A stretch of 13,981 nucleotides of DNA from Brevundimonas sp. UBA7534 (GCF_002479325.1 NZ_DLMO01000017.1:1-13981); one strand, 5' to 3'. Counted from the first letter of the stretch, positions 1 through 8,050 are shown. Numbers and translations are program-made. The notes: a model not told the origin generated them from the sequence alone.

Positions 1-602
1 CGGTCGAGACCTACGCCAAGGCCTTCTTCGACCGAAGCCACGAGACGCTGAAGACCCAGCTGAACGGCGCCTACATGGCCGACACCGACGTCAGCCGCGC
101 GCTGGTCGAGGCTCATTTCGCGCAAGGCCGCGCCGCGACCCCTGTCGATCAGGCCCTGCGTCTGGACAGCCAGGTGATGCTGGTCGACGATCCGGTGAAG
201 CGGGTCGACAACATGACCATGGCCTGGGGACTGGAGGCGCGCGTGCCCTTCCTCGACCACGAACTGGTCGAACTGGCCGGCCGCATTCCGCCCGAGCACA
301 TGCTGGCCCAGGGCGGCAAGGGCGTGCTGAAGGAGGCGGCGCGCCTGGTGATCCCGTCCGAGGTGATCGACCGCAAGAAGGGCTACTTCCCCGTGCCCGC
401 GCTGAAATACATCCAGGGCCCGTATCTGGAGATGGTGCGCGAGACGCTGACCAACCTGGCGGCGCGCGACCGGGGACTGTTCGACACGGGCTATCTGGAC
501 ACGCTGTTCGCCGATCCGACCGAGCACATCACCCCGTTGCGCGGATCGGAACTGTGGCAGGTCGCCGTGCTCGAAATGTGGATGCAGCAGCATGGCGTCT
601 GA
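1..602 (+). CDS. asnO: NAGGN amidotransferase (asparagine synthase family), 3' part
   Basis: The gene is cut by the left edge. The reading frame is open from base 3 and ends at TGA 600-602, leaving about 199 C-terminal residues. These belong to the asparagine-synthase (AsnB-type) synthetase domain: the run DDPVKRVDNMTMAWGLEARV followed by PFLDHELVELAG is the family signature, and SELWQVAVLEMWM is a typical C-terminal helix. The N-terminal Ntn glutaminase domain would lie to the left of the window. Family-level asparagine synthetase is clear. The specific role, amidating N-acetylglutaminylglutamine to the osmolyte NAGGN with glutamine as nitrogen donor, is inferred from the next two genes, which form the known asnO-ngg-M42 trio. 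The stop overlaps the start of ngg by 11 bp, so translation is probably coupled. An internal ATG at 75 is not the real start because the family homology continues upstream of it. Confidence 0.9.
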   Translation, partial: VETYAKAFFDRSHETLKTQLNGAYMADTDVSRALVEAHFAQGRAATPVDQALRLDSQVMLVDDPVKRVDNMTMAWGLEARVPFLDHELVELAGRIPPEHMLAQGGKGVLKEAARLVIPSEVIDRKKGYFPVPALKYIQGPYLEMVRETLTNLAARDRGLFDTGYLDTLFADPTEHITPLRGSELWQVAVLEMWMQQHGV

Positions 603-2361
603 CGTCCGTCCCTCGCGCACCAAGGCGCACCGGCTGAAGCGGCTGCGTCACGAGGGGCTGAAGCCGCCGGTCCAGGCGGGCGAGGGGCCGACGCCGAACG
701 CCATCCTGGACTGCGGCTGGGGCCGGCTGCTGTTCGCCCAGACGTTCGAGACGGCCGAGCCGCTGATCGAGGCGCTGCGGGCCGAGGGGCCGGACCGGCG
801 CGACATCGCCTTCTACGTCCGCAATCCGCACGTCCTGTTGGCCTCGGCGCCGCAGGAGGTGTTCCTGGATCCGTCGCACACCTATCGCCTGGACCTGGCC
901 ACCTATCGCGCCAGCCGGCGCCAGCCGCGCGGCTTCACCGTGCGTCGCCTGACGTCCGAGATGGACGCCCAGGCCGTCAACGACATCTACGCCAAGCGAA
1001 AGATGGTGCAGGTGCCGCCCGCCTTCTTCTGGTCGCGGCGCGACGACCGGACGATCACCTATTTTGTCGCTGAGGACACCGTCACCGGAGCGGTGATCGG
1101 CACGGTGACGGGCGTGAACCACGTCCGCGCCTTCCAGGACCCGGAATGCGGTTCGTCCCTGTGGTGCCTGGCCGTCGATCCGCAGGCGACCCAACCCGGC
1201 GTGGGCGAGGCGCTGGTTCGTCGTCTGGCCGAGCACTTCAAGACCCAAGGGCTGGCCTACATGGATCTGTCGGTCATGCACGACAACGACCAGGCCATCG
1301 CCCTGTATGAGAAGCTGGGCTTCCGCCGGGTCCACTTCTTCGGCGTCAAACGCAAGAATCCGATCAACGAGGCGCTGTTCGTGGGGCCCAGCGACGATCA
1401 GGACCTGAACCCCTACGCCCGGATCATCGTCGACGAGGCGCGCCGGCGGGGCATCCACACCGAGATCATCGACGGGGAGGGCGGCCTGTTCCGCCTGAGC
1501 TGGGGCGGACGATCGGTGCGCTGCCGCGAGAGCCTGTCGGAGCTGACCTCGGCGGTGGCGCTCAGCATCTGCGACGACAAGCGGATGACGCGGCGCATCG
1601 TGGAGAGCGCCGGGGTGCGCGTGCTCGAGCGGATCGACCCGGACGACCCCGCCGCCATCGACGCCGCGCTGGAGACATACGGCCGTCTGGTCGTTAAGCC
1701 GGCAAGAGGAGAACAGGGCCAAGGCGTGGCCGTCGGCCTGACCACCATGAGCGAAGTCCAGACCGCCCTGACGCGCGCGCGCCGCATCTGCTCCGAGGTG
1801 CTGATTGAGGAGCAGGTCCAGGGCGAGGACCTGCGGCTGGTCGTCATCGACTACAAGGTGGTCGCCTGCGCCCTGCGCCGCCCGCCGCGGGTGATCGGCG
1901 ACGGCCGCTTGACCCTGCGCGGCTTGATCGAGCATCAGAGCCGCCGCCGCGCCGCCGCCACTGGCGGGGAATCGACCATTCCCATCGACGCCGAGACCGA
2001 ACGGACCCTGGCCGAGGCCGGCTATCGGCTGGATGACGTGGCCCGGGACGGCGAGGAGGTGCTGGTTCGCAAGGCCGCCAACCTGCATCTGGGCGGCACC
2101 ATTCACGACGTGACCGAAGAGGTGCATCCGGCCCTGATCCGCGCCGCCATCGCCGCCGCGCGCGCCATCGACATTCCGGTCACGGGGATCGACCTGATGG
2201 TGAAATCGCCGCGCGAGGCCGACTACGCCTTCATTGAGGCCAATGAGCGTCCCGGCCTGGCCAACCACGAACCCCAGCCCACGGCCGAGCGTTTCATCGA
2301 CCTGTTGTTCCCGCTGTCGGCGCCGGCGGCGGCGCGCATCGCCGCCCGTCCCGACGCCTGA
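592..2361 (+). CDS. ngg: N-acetylglutaminylglutamine synthetase (GNAT + ATP-grasp fusion)
   Basis: This 589-residue cytosolic enzyme builds the N-acetylated Gln-Gln dipeptide that AsnO then amidates; NAGGN accumulates as a compatible solute under osmotic stress (established for the Sinorhizobium meliloti asnO-ngg pathway). Residues about 1-112 are an N-terminal region of unclear role. Residues about 114-258 are a GNAT acetyltransferase, with the acetyl-CoA loop QPGVGEAL at 201-208 and the C-terminal ALYEKLGFRRV at 237-247. Residues about 327-575 are an ATP-grasp ligase of the RimK/cyanophycin-synthetase type: KPARGEQGQGV at 369-379, EEQVQGEDLR at 406-415, and the metal-binding IEANERPGL at 548-556 (E549, N551). 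The linked acetyltransferase and ligase halves match the two chemical steps needed. The ATG lies inside the asnO stop region. The gene ends 35 bp before the peptidase gene. Confidence 0.93.
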   Translation: MASDVRPSRTKAHRLKRLRHEGLKPPVQAGEGPTPNAILDCGWGRLLFAQTFETAEPLIEALRAEGPDRRDIAFYVRNPHVLLASAPQEVFLDPSHTYRLDLATYRASRRQPRGFTVRRLTSEMDAQAVNDIYAKRKMVQVPPAFFWSRRDDRTITYFVAEDTVTGAVIGTVTGVNHVRAFQDPECGSSLWCLAVDPQATQPGVGEALVRRLAEHFKTQGLAYMDLSVMHDNDQAIALYEKLGFRRVHFFGVKRKNPINEALFVGPSDDQDLNPYARIIVDEARRRGIHTEIIDGEGGLFRLSWGGRSVRCRESLSELTSAVALSICDDKRMTRRIVESAGVRVLERIDPDDPAAIDAALETYGRLVVKPARGEQGQGVAVGLTTMSEVQTALTRARRICSEVLIEEQVQGEDLRLVVIDYKVVACALRRPPRVIGDGRLTLRGLIEHQSRRRAAATGGESTIPIDAETERTLAEAGYRLDDVARDGEEVLVRKAANLHLGGTIHDVTEEVHPALIRAAIAAARAIDIPVTGIDLMVKSPREADYAFIEANERPGLANHEPQPTAERFIDLLFPLSAPAAARIAARPDA

Positions 2362-2385
2362 CCCGAAAGACCTCCCCGAAGCCCC

Positions 2386-2391
2386 AAGGAG
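2386..2391 (+). promoter_or_regulatory. Shine-Dalgarno that fixes a TTG start
   Basis: AAGGAG sits 5 nt before TTG 2397, and no ATG or GTG lies in frame nearby. It supports TTG as the true initiation codon of the M42 peptidase gene. Confidence 0.75.
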
Positions 2392-2396
2392 CGCCC

Positions 2397-3521
2397 TTGT
2401 CCCGCCCCGCCATCGACCTGGACTATCTGACCGGCCGCCTGGCCCGCCTGCTGAACATGCCCAGCCCCACCGGCTACACCGACGAGGCGGTATGGGAGCT
2501 GTGTCGCGAACTGGGGCGGCTTGGCCTGGACTATGAACTGACTCGGCGCGGGGCCATCCGCGCGCGGCTGCCGGGCAAGGAGCCGAAGCCCGCGCGCGCC
2601 ATCGTCGCCCACGTCGACACCCTGGGCGCCCAGGTCAGGGCGGTGAAGGACAACGGCCGGCTGGAGCTGGTTCCCATCGGTCACTGGTCGTCGCGCTTCG
2701 CCGAGGGCGCGCGCTGCACCATCTTCTGCGAGGGGCAGCCCCTGCGCGGCACCATCCTGCCCCTGAAGGCGTCGGGCCATACCTTCAACGATGAGGTGGA
2801 CAGCCAGCCCGTCAACTGGCGCCAGGTCGAGCTGCGCATCGACGCCGTGACCCACGGACGGGACGACACCCTGGCCTTGGGTGTCGATGTCGGCGACATC
2901 GTCGCCATCGACGCCCAGCCCGAGTTCATGGACAGCGGCTTCATCGTCTCGCGCCATCTGGACGACAAGGCGGGGGTGGCGACCATGCTGGCGGCGATGG
3001 AATGCATGGTCCGCGAGGGGCGCACACCGACGGTCGACACCTGGTGGCTGTTCACCATCGCCGAAGAGGTCGGGCTGGGCGCCTCCTCCGTATTGATCCC
3101 CGACGTGGCCGCCATGGTCACGGTCGACAACGGCACGACGGCGCCCGGACAGAATTCGTCGGAGTTCGGCGTCACCATCGCCATGGCCGACCAGACCGGT
3201 CCCTTCGATTGGCACCTGTCGCGAAAGCTGGTGCAGCTGGCGCGTGACCATGAGATCCCACACCAGAAGGACGTGTTCCGCTACTACCGCTCGGATTCCG
3301 CTTCGGCGCTGGAGGCGGGGGCCGACATCCGCACGGCCCTGGTGACCTTCGGCATCGACGCCAGCCACGGTTACGAGCGCATCCACGACAGCGCACTGGT
3401 CGACCTGGCGCGGCTGTTGATCGCCTATGCCGAGAGCGACGTGGAGATCGAGCGCGATGCGCGGCCGCTGGGCGGAGTCAAGGGGTTCACCCACCAGCCG
3501 GTGGACGACGGCGGCCAATAG
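2397..3521 (+). CDS. NAGGN-system M42 family metallopeptidase
   Basis: This 374-residue protein is a dinuclear-metal aminopeptidase/deblocking peptidase of family M42, of the subgroup encoded beside asnO-ngg. The metal and catalytic sites are intact: AHVDTLG with H72 and D74, RHLDDKAG with D189/D190, AEEVG with the general-base/metal pair E223-E224, D244 in VTVDNGT, and H324 in ASHGYER. It has no signal peptide or membrane segment, so it is cytosolic. The start is TTG, chosen because AAGGAG lies 5 nt upstream and MSRPAIDLDYLTGRL is a plausible N-terminus. It probably belongs to the NAGGN operon (35-bp gap after ngg). Its substrate is not established; turnover of NAGGN or trimming of a precursor is an inference from position only. 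It ends 4 bp from the convergent gene at 3526. Confidence 0.88.
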   Translation: MSRPAIDLDYLTGRLARLLNMPSPTGYTDEAVWELCRELGRLGLDYELTRRGAIRARLPGKEPKPARAIVAHVDTLGAQVRAVKDNGRLELVPIGHWSSRFAEGARCTIFCEGQPLRGTILPLKASGHTFNDEVDSQPVNWRQVELRIDAVTHGRDDTLALGVDVGDIVAIDAQPEFMDSGFIVSRHLDDKAGVATMLAAMECMVREGRTPTVDTWWLFTIAEEVGLGASSVLIPDVAAMVTVDNGTTAPGQNSSEFGVTIAMADQTGPFDWHLSRKLVQLARDHEIPHQKDVFRYYRSDSASALEAGADIRTALVTFGIDASHGYERIHDSALVDLARLLIAYAESDVEIERDARPLGGVKGFTHQPVDDGGQ

Positions 3522-3525
3522 CAGC

Positions 3526-3924
3526 CTACAGGACGGAATGCAGCGAAGCGGCCTGGGCCACGGCCCGGTCGAAAGCCAAAGCGGGCGGCTTCGGGCACCA
3601 GGCGACGCGGGTGGAGGCGGACAGGTGGAGATCGCGAAAGGCGCCGACCAGGCGCTCGGCCACCCTCTGGGGCGACAACAGGTCAAAGGCCGCGATCCAG
3701 TCGACCACCAGAAGCTCCGCGCCGTCATGGGCCACCGCGCGGCTGTAGCTGAGAAGCGCGCGCGGCGCCGCGTTCTCGAACAGGGCGTACAGGCCGCCGC
3801 AATCCTCGGTCTGCGCCAGTCTGGCCTCCCAATCGGACAGGGCGAGGTCCGGCGCCGTGAGGCGTGCCAGGGCGTAGGTCAGCAAGGCGTCGTCCGGTTC
3901 GAGGCGGCGGATGTGAGGGGCCAT
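3526..3924 (-). CDS. Unrecognised 132-residue protein divergent from fnr (GNAT-like pattern)
   Basis: I do not recognise a named family. The frame has strongly GC-rich third positions and ordinary residue composition, so it is very probably real. The order of elements resembles a small GNAT fold: a first strand HIRRLEPDD, central strands GGLYALFE and RALLSYSRAV, a hydrophobic strand ELLVVDWIAAF (70-80), a helix SPQRVAERLVGAFRDL (84-99) and a strand TRVAWC (105-110). The acetyl-CoA loop Q/R-x-x-G-x-G/A is absent, so catalysis is doubtful. It has no membrane segment or signal peptide. I place the start at ATG 3924 because the frame upstream becomes an arginine-rich low-complexity tract overlapping the fnr gene. 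There is no convincing Shine-Dalgarno. The FNR box at 3961-3974 lies about 43 bp upstream of this start, suggesting oxygen control. It converges on the NAGGN peptidase gene. Confidence 0.7.
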   Translation of the reverse strand: MAPHIRRLEPDDALLTYALARLTAPDLALSDWEARLAQTEDCGGLYALFENAAPRALLSYSRAVAHDGAELLVVDWIAAFDLLSPQRVAERLVGAFRDLHLSASTRVAWCPKPPALAFDRAVAQAASLHSVL

Positions 3925-3960
3925 GACGCCATGCCTAGAGGACCCGACGCCAGATCGGCC

Positions 3961-3974
3961 TTGACCTGCGTCAA
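3961..3974. promoter_or_regulatory. FNR/FixK box between the unknown gene and fnr
   Basis: TTGACCTGCGTCAA is a perfect inverted repeat (TTGAC-N4-GTCAA) that matches the FNR/FixK consensus TTGAT-N4-ATCAA at 8 of 10 arm positions. Its centre, 3967.5, is 61 bp before the fnr start. With the usual class II spacing (-41.5) the plus-strand transcript would begin near 4009, just before the AGGAGA ribosome site at 4015-4020. The same spacing on the minus strand gives a start near 3926, almost at the ATG of the unknown gene. Autoregulation by the adjacent FNR protein is likely; direction (activation or repression) is not shown by sequence. Confidence 0.75.
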
Positions 3975-4028
3975 ACGGGTTTGCGCAGGTCCGACTTCCT
4001 GACATAGGGTGGCCAGGAGAATCCTGGA

Positions 4029-4763
4029 ATGCTGGAACTTCGCACCCTCCCCGCCGCCTGCGCCCAGCGCAGAAACGACGCCGCCTGCGCCAGCTGCGGG
4101 GCGCGCGCCTTTTCCGTCTGCGGTCGGCTGGGCGACGAGGACCTGGCGAAGCTGGATTCCATCGCCGAGCGCACCGCATTGAAGGCCGGAGAGGGGCTGA
4201 TCCGCCAGGGCGACCCAGCCGGGCACGTGTTCAACATCACGTCCGGGTCGGTGCGGGTTTACAAGCTGCTGTCGGACGGTCGGCGTCAGATCACCGGCTT
4301 CCTGTTCGCCGGGGATTTCGTCGGTCTGGCCACGGGCGACGACTACGCCTTTTCGGCCGAGGCTATCGAGGACGCCACGCTGTGCCGGTTTCGCAAGAGC
4401 GAGTATCGCGCCCTGATCCGGGAGGCGCCGGCGCTGGAGTCCGCCCTGTTGGAGCGGGCTACCCACGAACTGGCGGCGGCGCAGAACCAGATGCTGCTGC
4501 TGGGGCGCAAGACGGCCCTGGAGCGGGTGGCGTCCTTCCTGCTGAACCTGCCCGAGGATCCGGTCCGGCCCGCGACCGACGGAATGGTGCGCCTGCCGAT
4601 GACGCGCGCGGAGATCGCCGACTATCTGGGCCTGACGATCGAGACGGTCAGTCGCGTGTTCAGCCGACTGAAGACGACCGGCGTGATCCGTCTGGTCTCA
4701 CTGCACGAACTGCGGATCGAGGAGCCCGACAGGTTGGCCGCCCTGGCCGAGGGCGAGGGCTGA
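4029..4763 (+). CDS. fnr: FNR-type oxygen-sensing transcriptional regulator
   Basis: This 244-residue protein belongs to the CRP/FNR superfamily. An N-terminal cluster C20-x2-C23-x7-C31 plus internal C119 matches the four ligands of an O2-labile [4Fe-4S] cluster in alphaproteobacterial FNR/FnrL proteins; C11 is an extra cysteine. Residues about 38-125 form the cyclic-nucleotide-like beta-roll (GEGLIRQGDPAGHVFNITSG, then SVRVYKLLSDGRRQITGFLF). Residues about 140-170 are the dimerisation helix. The helix-turn-helix MTRAEIADYLGLTIETVSRV (191-210) keeps the E205-x2-S208-R209 triad that reads TTGAT half-sites in FNR. AGGAGA ends 8 nt before the ATG. The gene neighbours boxes of matching sequence here and before cydA, so it is the probable regulator of the cyd genes. 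Its last 66 bp overlap the 3' end of cydC on the other strand. A FixK name is less apt because the Fe-S cysteines are present. Confidence 0.92.
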   Translation: MLELRTLPAACAQRRNDAACASCGARAFSVCGRLGDEDLAKLDSIAERTALKAGEGLIRQGDPAGHVFNITSGSVRVYKLLSDGRRQITGFLFAGDFVGLATGDDYAFSAEAIEDATLCRFRKSEYRALIREAPALESALLERATHELAAAQNQMLLLGRKTALERVASFLLNLPEDPVRPATDGMVRLPMTRAEIADYLGLTIETVSRVFSRLKTTGVIRLVSLHELRIEEPDRLAALAEGEG

Positions 4764-6371
4764 CCGGTCATCCGTCAGGCGCACGACGGCGTCGCACAGG
4801 TCTGTGGGCGCCAAGCGGTGGCTGACCAGGATCAGTCCCTGGCCGCTCTGTGAGAGCCGTCGATCCAGCGCCGCCAGCACCCGCGCCTCGGTGGCGGCGT
4901 CCAGGCCCTCGGTCGGCTCGTCCAGCACCAGCCAGGGCGCACCCCGCAGATAGGCCCGCGCCAGACTCAGGCGGCGCCGTTCGCCGCCGGACAGACGCGC
5001 GCCGTCGGGGCCGATGGGCGCGTCGAGGCCCTCTGGGTCGCGTCGAAAGCGGTCGCCGAGGACGGCGTCGTCCAGCGCGCGCCACAGGGTCTCGTCGTCG
5101 AATGCGCCCGCAAGCGCCAGGTTGTCGCGCACGCTGGCGTCCAGCAGCCGCACGTCCTGGGCGGCGTAGGCGAACCGGGCGCGGCGGAGGGCGGGATCGG
5201 TCTCGGCCGCATCGACGCCCCCTACCTTGAACAGTCCTGCTGGCGCCTCGCGCAGACCGATCAGCCGTTCGAGCGCGGTGGTCTTGCCGACGCCGGAGGC
5301 GCCGATGACCGCCAGGCGGAAGGGCGGAGCGACGCTGCGGCCCAACAGCTCCACCGCGTCGGAAGATGGCGCGATAGTCGCCGCGGCGGCGGTCGGGCAA
5401 GAAGCGGCCAGGGCGTCCAGACGCTCGGCCGCCTGGGCGGCGGCCCCGTTCTGGTGCAAAGCCGTCGCCAGGCCGGCGGTGGCGTCCATCCCCATCAGGG
5501 CGGCCAGGATGGCCAGGGCCGCCAGCGGCGCCGGCGCGCCGACGACCGCGCCCGTCACCAGCACGACCGCGCCGGCCGCGGCGACCACCTGCCAGGCCGC
5601 CAGCCATCCGCCCGCCAACGCGACATCCCCCCGGCGACGGTCCAGATCGCGCGCCCGGTCGGCGCATTCGTCGACGGCCCAGCCTTCCAGTCCATAGGCC
5701 CGAAGTTCGGGCGCGGCGGCCTCCAGGGCCGAAAGCCGGTTCTTCAGGGCGCCCACGGCGACCTGGGCGGCTCGGCCGGCAGGGTCGCTGAGTCGCCGCG
5801 ACAGCAGAAGCGATCCGACCGCCGAAGCCGTCATGGCCAGCGCCAGCAGCAAGGCCGCGGCCGGGCTGGCCAGCGCCGCGAGCCCGATGGCGACCGCGGC
5901 CCCCGCGACCGCGCCCCAGGGCGCCGACAGCCGCACGAACAGCGTCTGGACGGCGTCGACATCCTGCACCAGCCGGGCCGACGCCTCGCCCGACGACAGG
6001 GCCAGGGCGCGGCCGGGCGCGCCCGAGGTCAGGGCGGCGAACAGCTGGGGCCGCAGGCGGGCCAGGGCGCGCAAGGCGGCCTCATGCCCCGCCACCCGCT
6101 CCACATAGCGCGCGCCCGTGCGCAGGATGGCCAGAAGGCGGATGACGGCGCTGGGCGTCAGATAGTTGAAGGCCTGGACGGCGGCCATGCCGCCCAGGCC
6201 CGCAAGCGCGGCGCCGGTGATGAACCAGCCCGACAGTCCAAGCAGACCCACCGCCGCGACCGTGACGACCGCCGCCGCACCGGCGGCCAGACGCAAGCGA
6301 ACCCGTTCCGCCCGGCGCTGGGCGGCGACCAGGACGCCGATGCGGGCACCGATGTCGGCCGGCCTTGTCAC
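4698..6371 (-). CDS. cydC: Thiol reductant ABC exporter subunit CydC
   Basis: This 557-residue fused membrane/ATPase half-transporter pairs with CydD to export cysteine and glutathione to the periplasm, which is required for cytochrome bd assembly. Six-helix ABC transporter domain about residues 25-310, with the CydC hallmark LSGWFITGAALAGL (46-59) and ARYVER (87-92). The ATPase domain has Walker A GASGVGKTT (357-365), Q-loop Q405, signature LSGGERRRLSLARAYL (460-475), Walker B LVLDEP (481-486) and H-loop H518. The start is GTG at 6371, overlapping the cydD stop by 4 bp (GTGA), so the two are translationally coupled. The natural domain end is near VVRLTDD (529-535). The last 22 residues form an extension encoded opposite the end of fnr. 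Confidence 0.93.
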   Translation of the reverse strand: MTRPADIGARIGVLVAAQRRAERVRLRLAAGAAAVVTVAAVGLLGLSGWFITGAALAGLGGMAAVQAFNYLTPSAVIRLLAILRTGARYVERVAGHEAALRALARLRPQLFAALTSGAPGRALALSSGEASARLVQDVDAVQTLFVRLSAPWGAVAGAAVAIGLAALASPAAALLLALAMTASAVGSLLLSRRLSDPAGRAAQVAVGALKNRLSALEAAAPELRAYGLEGWAVDECADRARDLDRRRGDVALAGGWLAAWQVVAAAGAVVLVTGAVVGAPAPLAALAILAALMGMDATAGLATALHQNGAAAQAAERLDALAASCPTAAAATIAPSSDAVELLGRSVAPPFRLAVIGASGVGKTTALERLIGLREAPAGLFKVGGVDAAETDPALRRARFAYAAQDVRLLDASVRDNLALAGAFDDETLWRALDDAVLGDRFRRDPEGLDAPIGPDGARLSGGERRRLSLARAYLRGAPWLVLDEPTEGLDAATEARVLAALDRRLSQSGQGLILVSHRLAPTDLCDAVVRLTDDRSALALGQGGQPVGLLDPQFVQ

Positions 6372-7978
6372 AGCCGCACCACGCGATCGGCCAGGGCCGC
6401 GACCGCCGACGAATGGGTGGCGATCAGGGTGGTGCGGCCGTGGGCCGCCTGTCGAACGATCTCCAGGAGCGCGGTCTCCGACGCGGGGTCGAGATTGGCG
6501 GTGGGCTCGTCCAGCAGCAGCAGCGGCGCGCGTTTCAGAAAGGCGCGCGCCAGTCCCAGCCGTCGCCTTTCGCCGCCCGACAGTCCGCCGCCGCGTTCGT
6601 CGATCGGCCGGTCCAGATCGCCGGACAGGCCCGCCTGGCCCGCGGCGGCAAGGACGCGTCCGGGGCAGGCCGAAGGGTCGGCGATACGGATGTTGTCGGC
6701 CAGATTTCCCGGTACGACCACGGGGTTCTGGCTGGCCCAGGCGATCCGGCCCGCGAAGCCCCCGGTGCGGCTGAGCGGCAGGCCGCCCACCTCGACCTCG
6801 CCGCCCGACAGCGGCGTCAGGCCAAGCAGAAGATGCAGCAGACTGGACTTTCCGGTCCCGCTGGCGCCGACCAGCGCCACCATCTGTCCCGGCCGCACCT
6901 CGAGGTCGAAGCCGTCGAGAACCGGGGGCGCGTCGTCGTAGGCGATCCGGACCTGGTGGAACCGCACGGCAGGCGCCGCGTCCGGCAAGACGTAGCGTTC
7001 GCGCGTCCGCGGCTCGGCCACGGCCAGGGCGGGCGCCGCCGCCTCGGCGGCCTGGCGGTCGTGATAGGCGGCGGCCAGGCGGCGCAGCGGCTGATAGACC
7101 TCGGGCGCCAGGGCGAGAACGAAGAAGGCGCGCGGCAGGTCAAGGGTTTCCGGGACCGGGAAGGGCAACAGCCGCAGCAGGTTGAAGCCGCAATAGACGG
7201 CGATCAGCGCCACCGACAGGGCCGAGAAGAACTCCAGCACGCCCGACGAGACGAAGGCGATGCGCATGACCCGGGCCGTGCGCCGGCCCAGTTCGTCGGA
7301 GGCCGAGGCGACTTCCGCCGTGGCCCTCGGCGCGGCGTCGAAGGCCAGAATGGCGGGCAGGGCCCTGATGCGATCGACGAACAGGCCCGACAGCCGCTCC
7401 AGAGCTTGGAACTGGCGCCGGCTCTCGCCCGCCGCCGCGGTTCCGGCCAGGACCATGCCGAGGATGAAGGGAAGGAGGGTGAACAGCAGGATGCCGGCCG
7501 AGATCGGGCTGGCGACGGCGGCCAGGCCGATGATCATCAGGGGGGAGACGGCCGCGCCGATGCGCATCGGCAGGAAGCGGGCGAAGTAGCCGTCCAAAGC
7601 GTCCACCCCTTCCACCGCCGCCGTCAGATGCGCCGGCGAGCGCCCGCCGCCGCGGAACAGGTCCGCCAGCAGCCAGCGCCTCTGGTCTGTCTTCACGGCC
7701 CGGGCCAACCGGGCGCCCAGCGCGGTCGCGCCTTGTCCGACCAACGCCCGCGCCACCAGGCTGCCGGCCGCGAGCGCGAGCCAGGGCGCGATCGCGGTCA
7801 GGCCCTCGTGGATGTGGGCCACGGTCATCGCCACGCCCAGGGCGAAGCCGGCGGCGGGCGCCGTGTCGGCGACGATCAGGGCGCTGGTCAGCAAGGTCAG
7901 GCGCCGCCAGGGTCGCCCGATGGTCTTCAGCCATCCCGCGGGGGTGAAGTTTGACGGGGCGGGGGGCGCAAGACTCAT
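6368..7978 (-). CDS. cydD: Thiol reductant ABC exporter subunit CydD
   Basis: This 536-residue partner of CydC sits in the inner membrane. The transmembrane domain (about residues 25-310) carries the CydD-typical run AFFVLALAPEVYQPLRRLAA (284-303), then AYHDRQAAE. The ATPase domain has Walker A GASGTGKSS (371-379), Q-loop Q417, signature LSGGERRRLGLARAFL (466-481), Walker B LLLLDEP (486-492) and H-loop H522. All key residues are present on both subunits. I chose ATG 7978 over the in-frame GTG 7984 because GGAG lies 7 nt before the ATG but only 1 nt before the GTG. It is first in the cydDC operon and diverges from cydABX, with a shared FNR box in the 193-bp gap. Confidence 0.94.
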   Translation of the reverse strand: MSLAPPAPSNFTPAGWLKTIGRPWRRLTLLTSALIVADTAPAAGFALGVAMTVAHIHEGLTAIAPWLALAAGSLVARALVGQGATALGARLARAVKTDQRRWLLADLFRGGGRSPAHLTAAVEGVDALDGYFARFLPMRIGAAVSPLMIIGLAAVASPISAGILLFTLLPFILGMVLAGTAAAGESRRQFQALERLSGLFVDRIRALPAILAFDAAPRATAEVASASDELGRRTARVMRIAFVSSGVLEFFSALSVALIAVYCGFNLLRLLPFPVPETLDLPRAFFVLALAPEVYQPLRRLAAAYHDRQAAEAAAPALAVAEPRTRERYVLPDAAPAVRFHQVRIAYDDAPPVLDGFDLEVRPGQMVALVGASGTGKSSLLHLLLGLTPLSGGEVEVGGLPLSRTGGFAGRIAWASQNPVVVPGNLADNIRIADPSACPGRVLAAAGQAGLSGDLDRPIDERGGGLSGGERRRLGLARAFLKRAPLLLLDEPTANLDPASETALLEIVRQAAHGRTTLIATHSSAVAALADRVVRL

Positions 7979-7985
7979 CGACACA

Positions 7986-7989
7986 CTCC
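7986..7989 (-). promoter_or_regulatory. Shine-Dalgarno of cydD
   Basis: GGAG on the minus strand, 7 nt before ATG 7978 and only 1 nt before the alternative GTG 7984. It decides the start in favour of the ATG. Confidence 0.6.
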
Positions 7990-8023
7990 GGCGCCGGACG
8001 GTTGCGGACGCCAGCGGACATTA

Positions 8024-8050
8024 CGCCCTCGGACCGAATGTCCAAGGGCG
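8024..8050 (-). promoter_or_regulatory. Stem-loop in the cydD upstream/leader region
   Basis: CGCCCT (8024-8029) pairs with AGGGCG (8045-8050), and GGAC (8031-8034) with GTCC (8040-8043). One C/A mismatch separates the two stems, and the loop is CGAAT. If FNR acts at class II spacing from the box centred at 8091.5, the cydD transcript would start at about 8050, putting this hairpin at its very 5' end. It could stabilise the mRNA or be an operator for another protein; the sequence does not decide. Confidence 0.4.

Noticed and set aside
529..2268. 579-codon open frame antisense to ngg
   Set aside because: Long antisense frames are expected in GC-rich coding DNA. Its composition is Gly/Arg/His/Gln-rich and low in complexity, and ngg has full family motifs on the other strand.
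3925..4179. N-terminal extension (85 codons) of the minus-strand unknown gene
   Set aside because: The extension is arginine-rich and low in complexity, overlaps the fnr coding sequence and covers the FNR box. ATG 3924 gives a protein-like product.
7979..7984. GTG 7984 as the cydD start
   Set aside because: The Shine-Dalgarno GGAG is only 1 nt away from it but 7 nt from ATG 7978.
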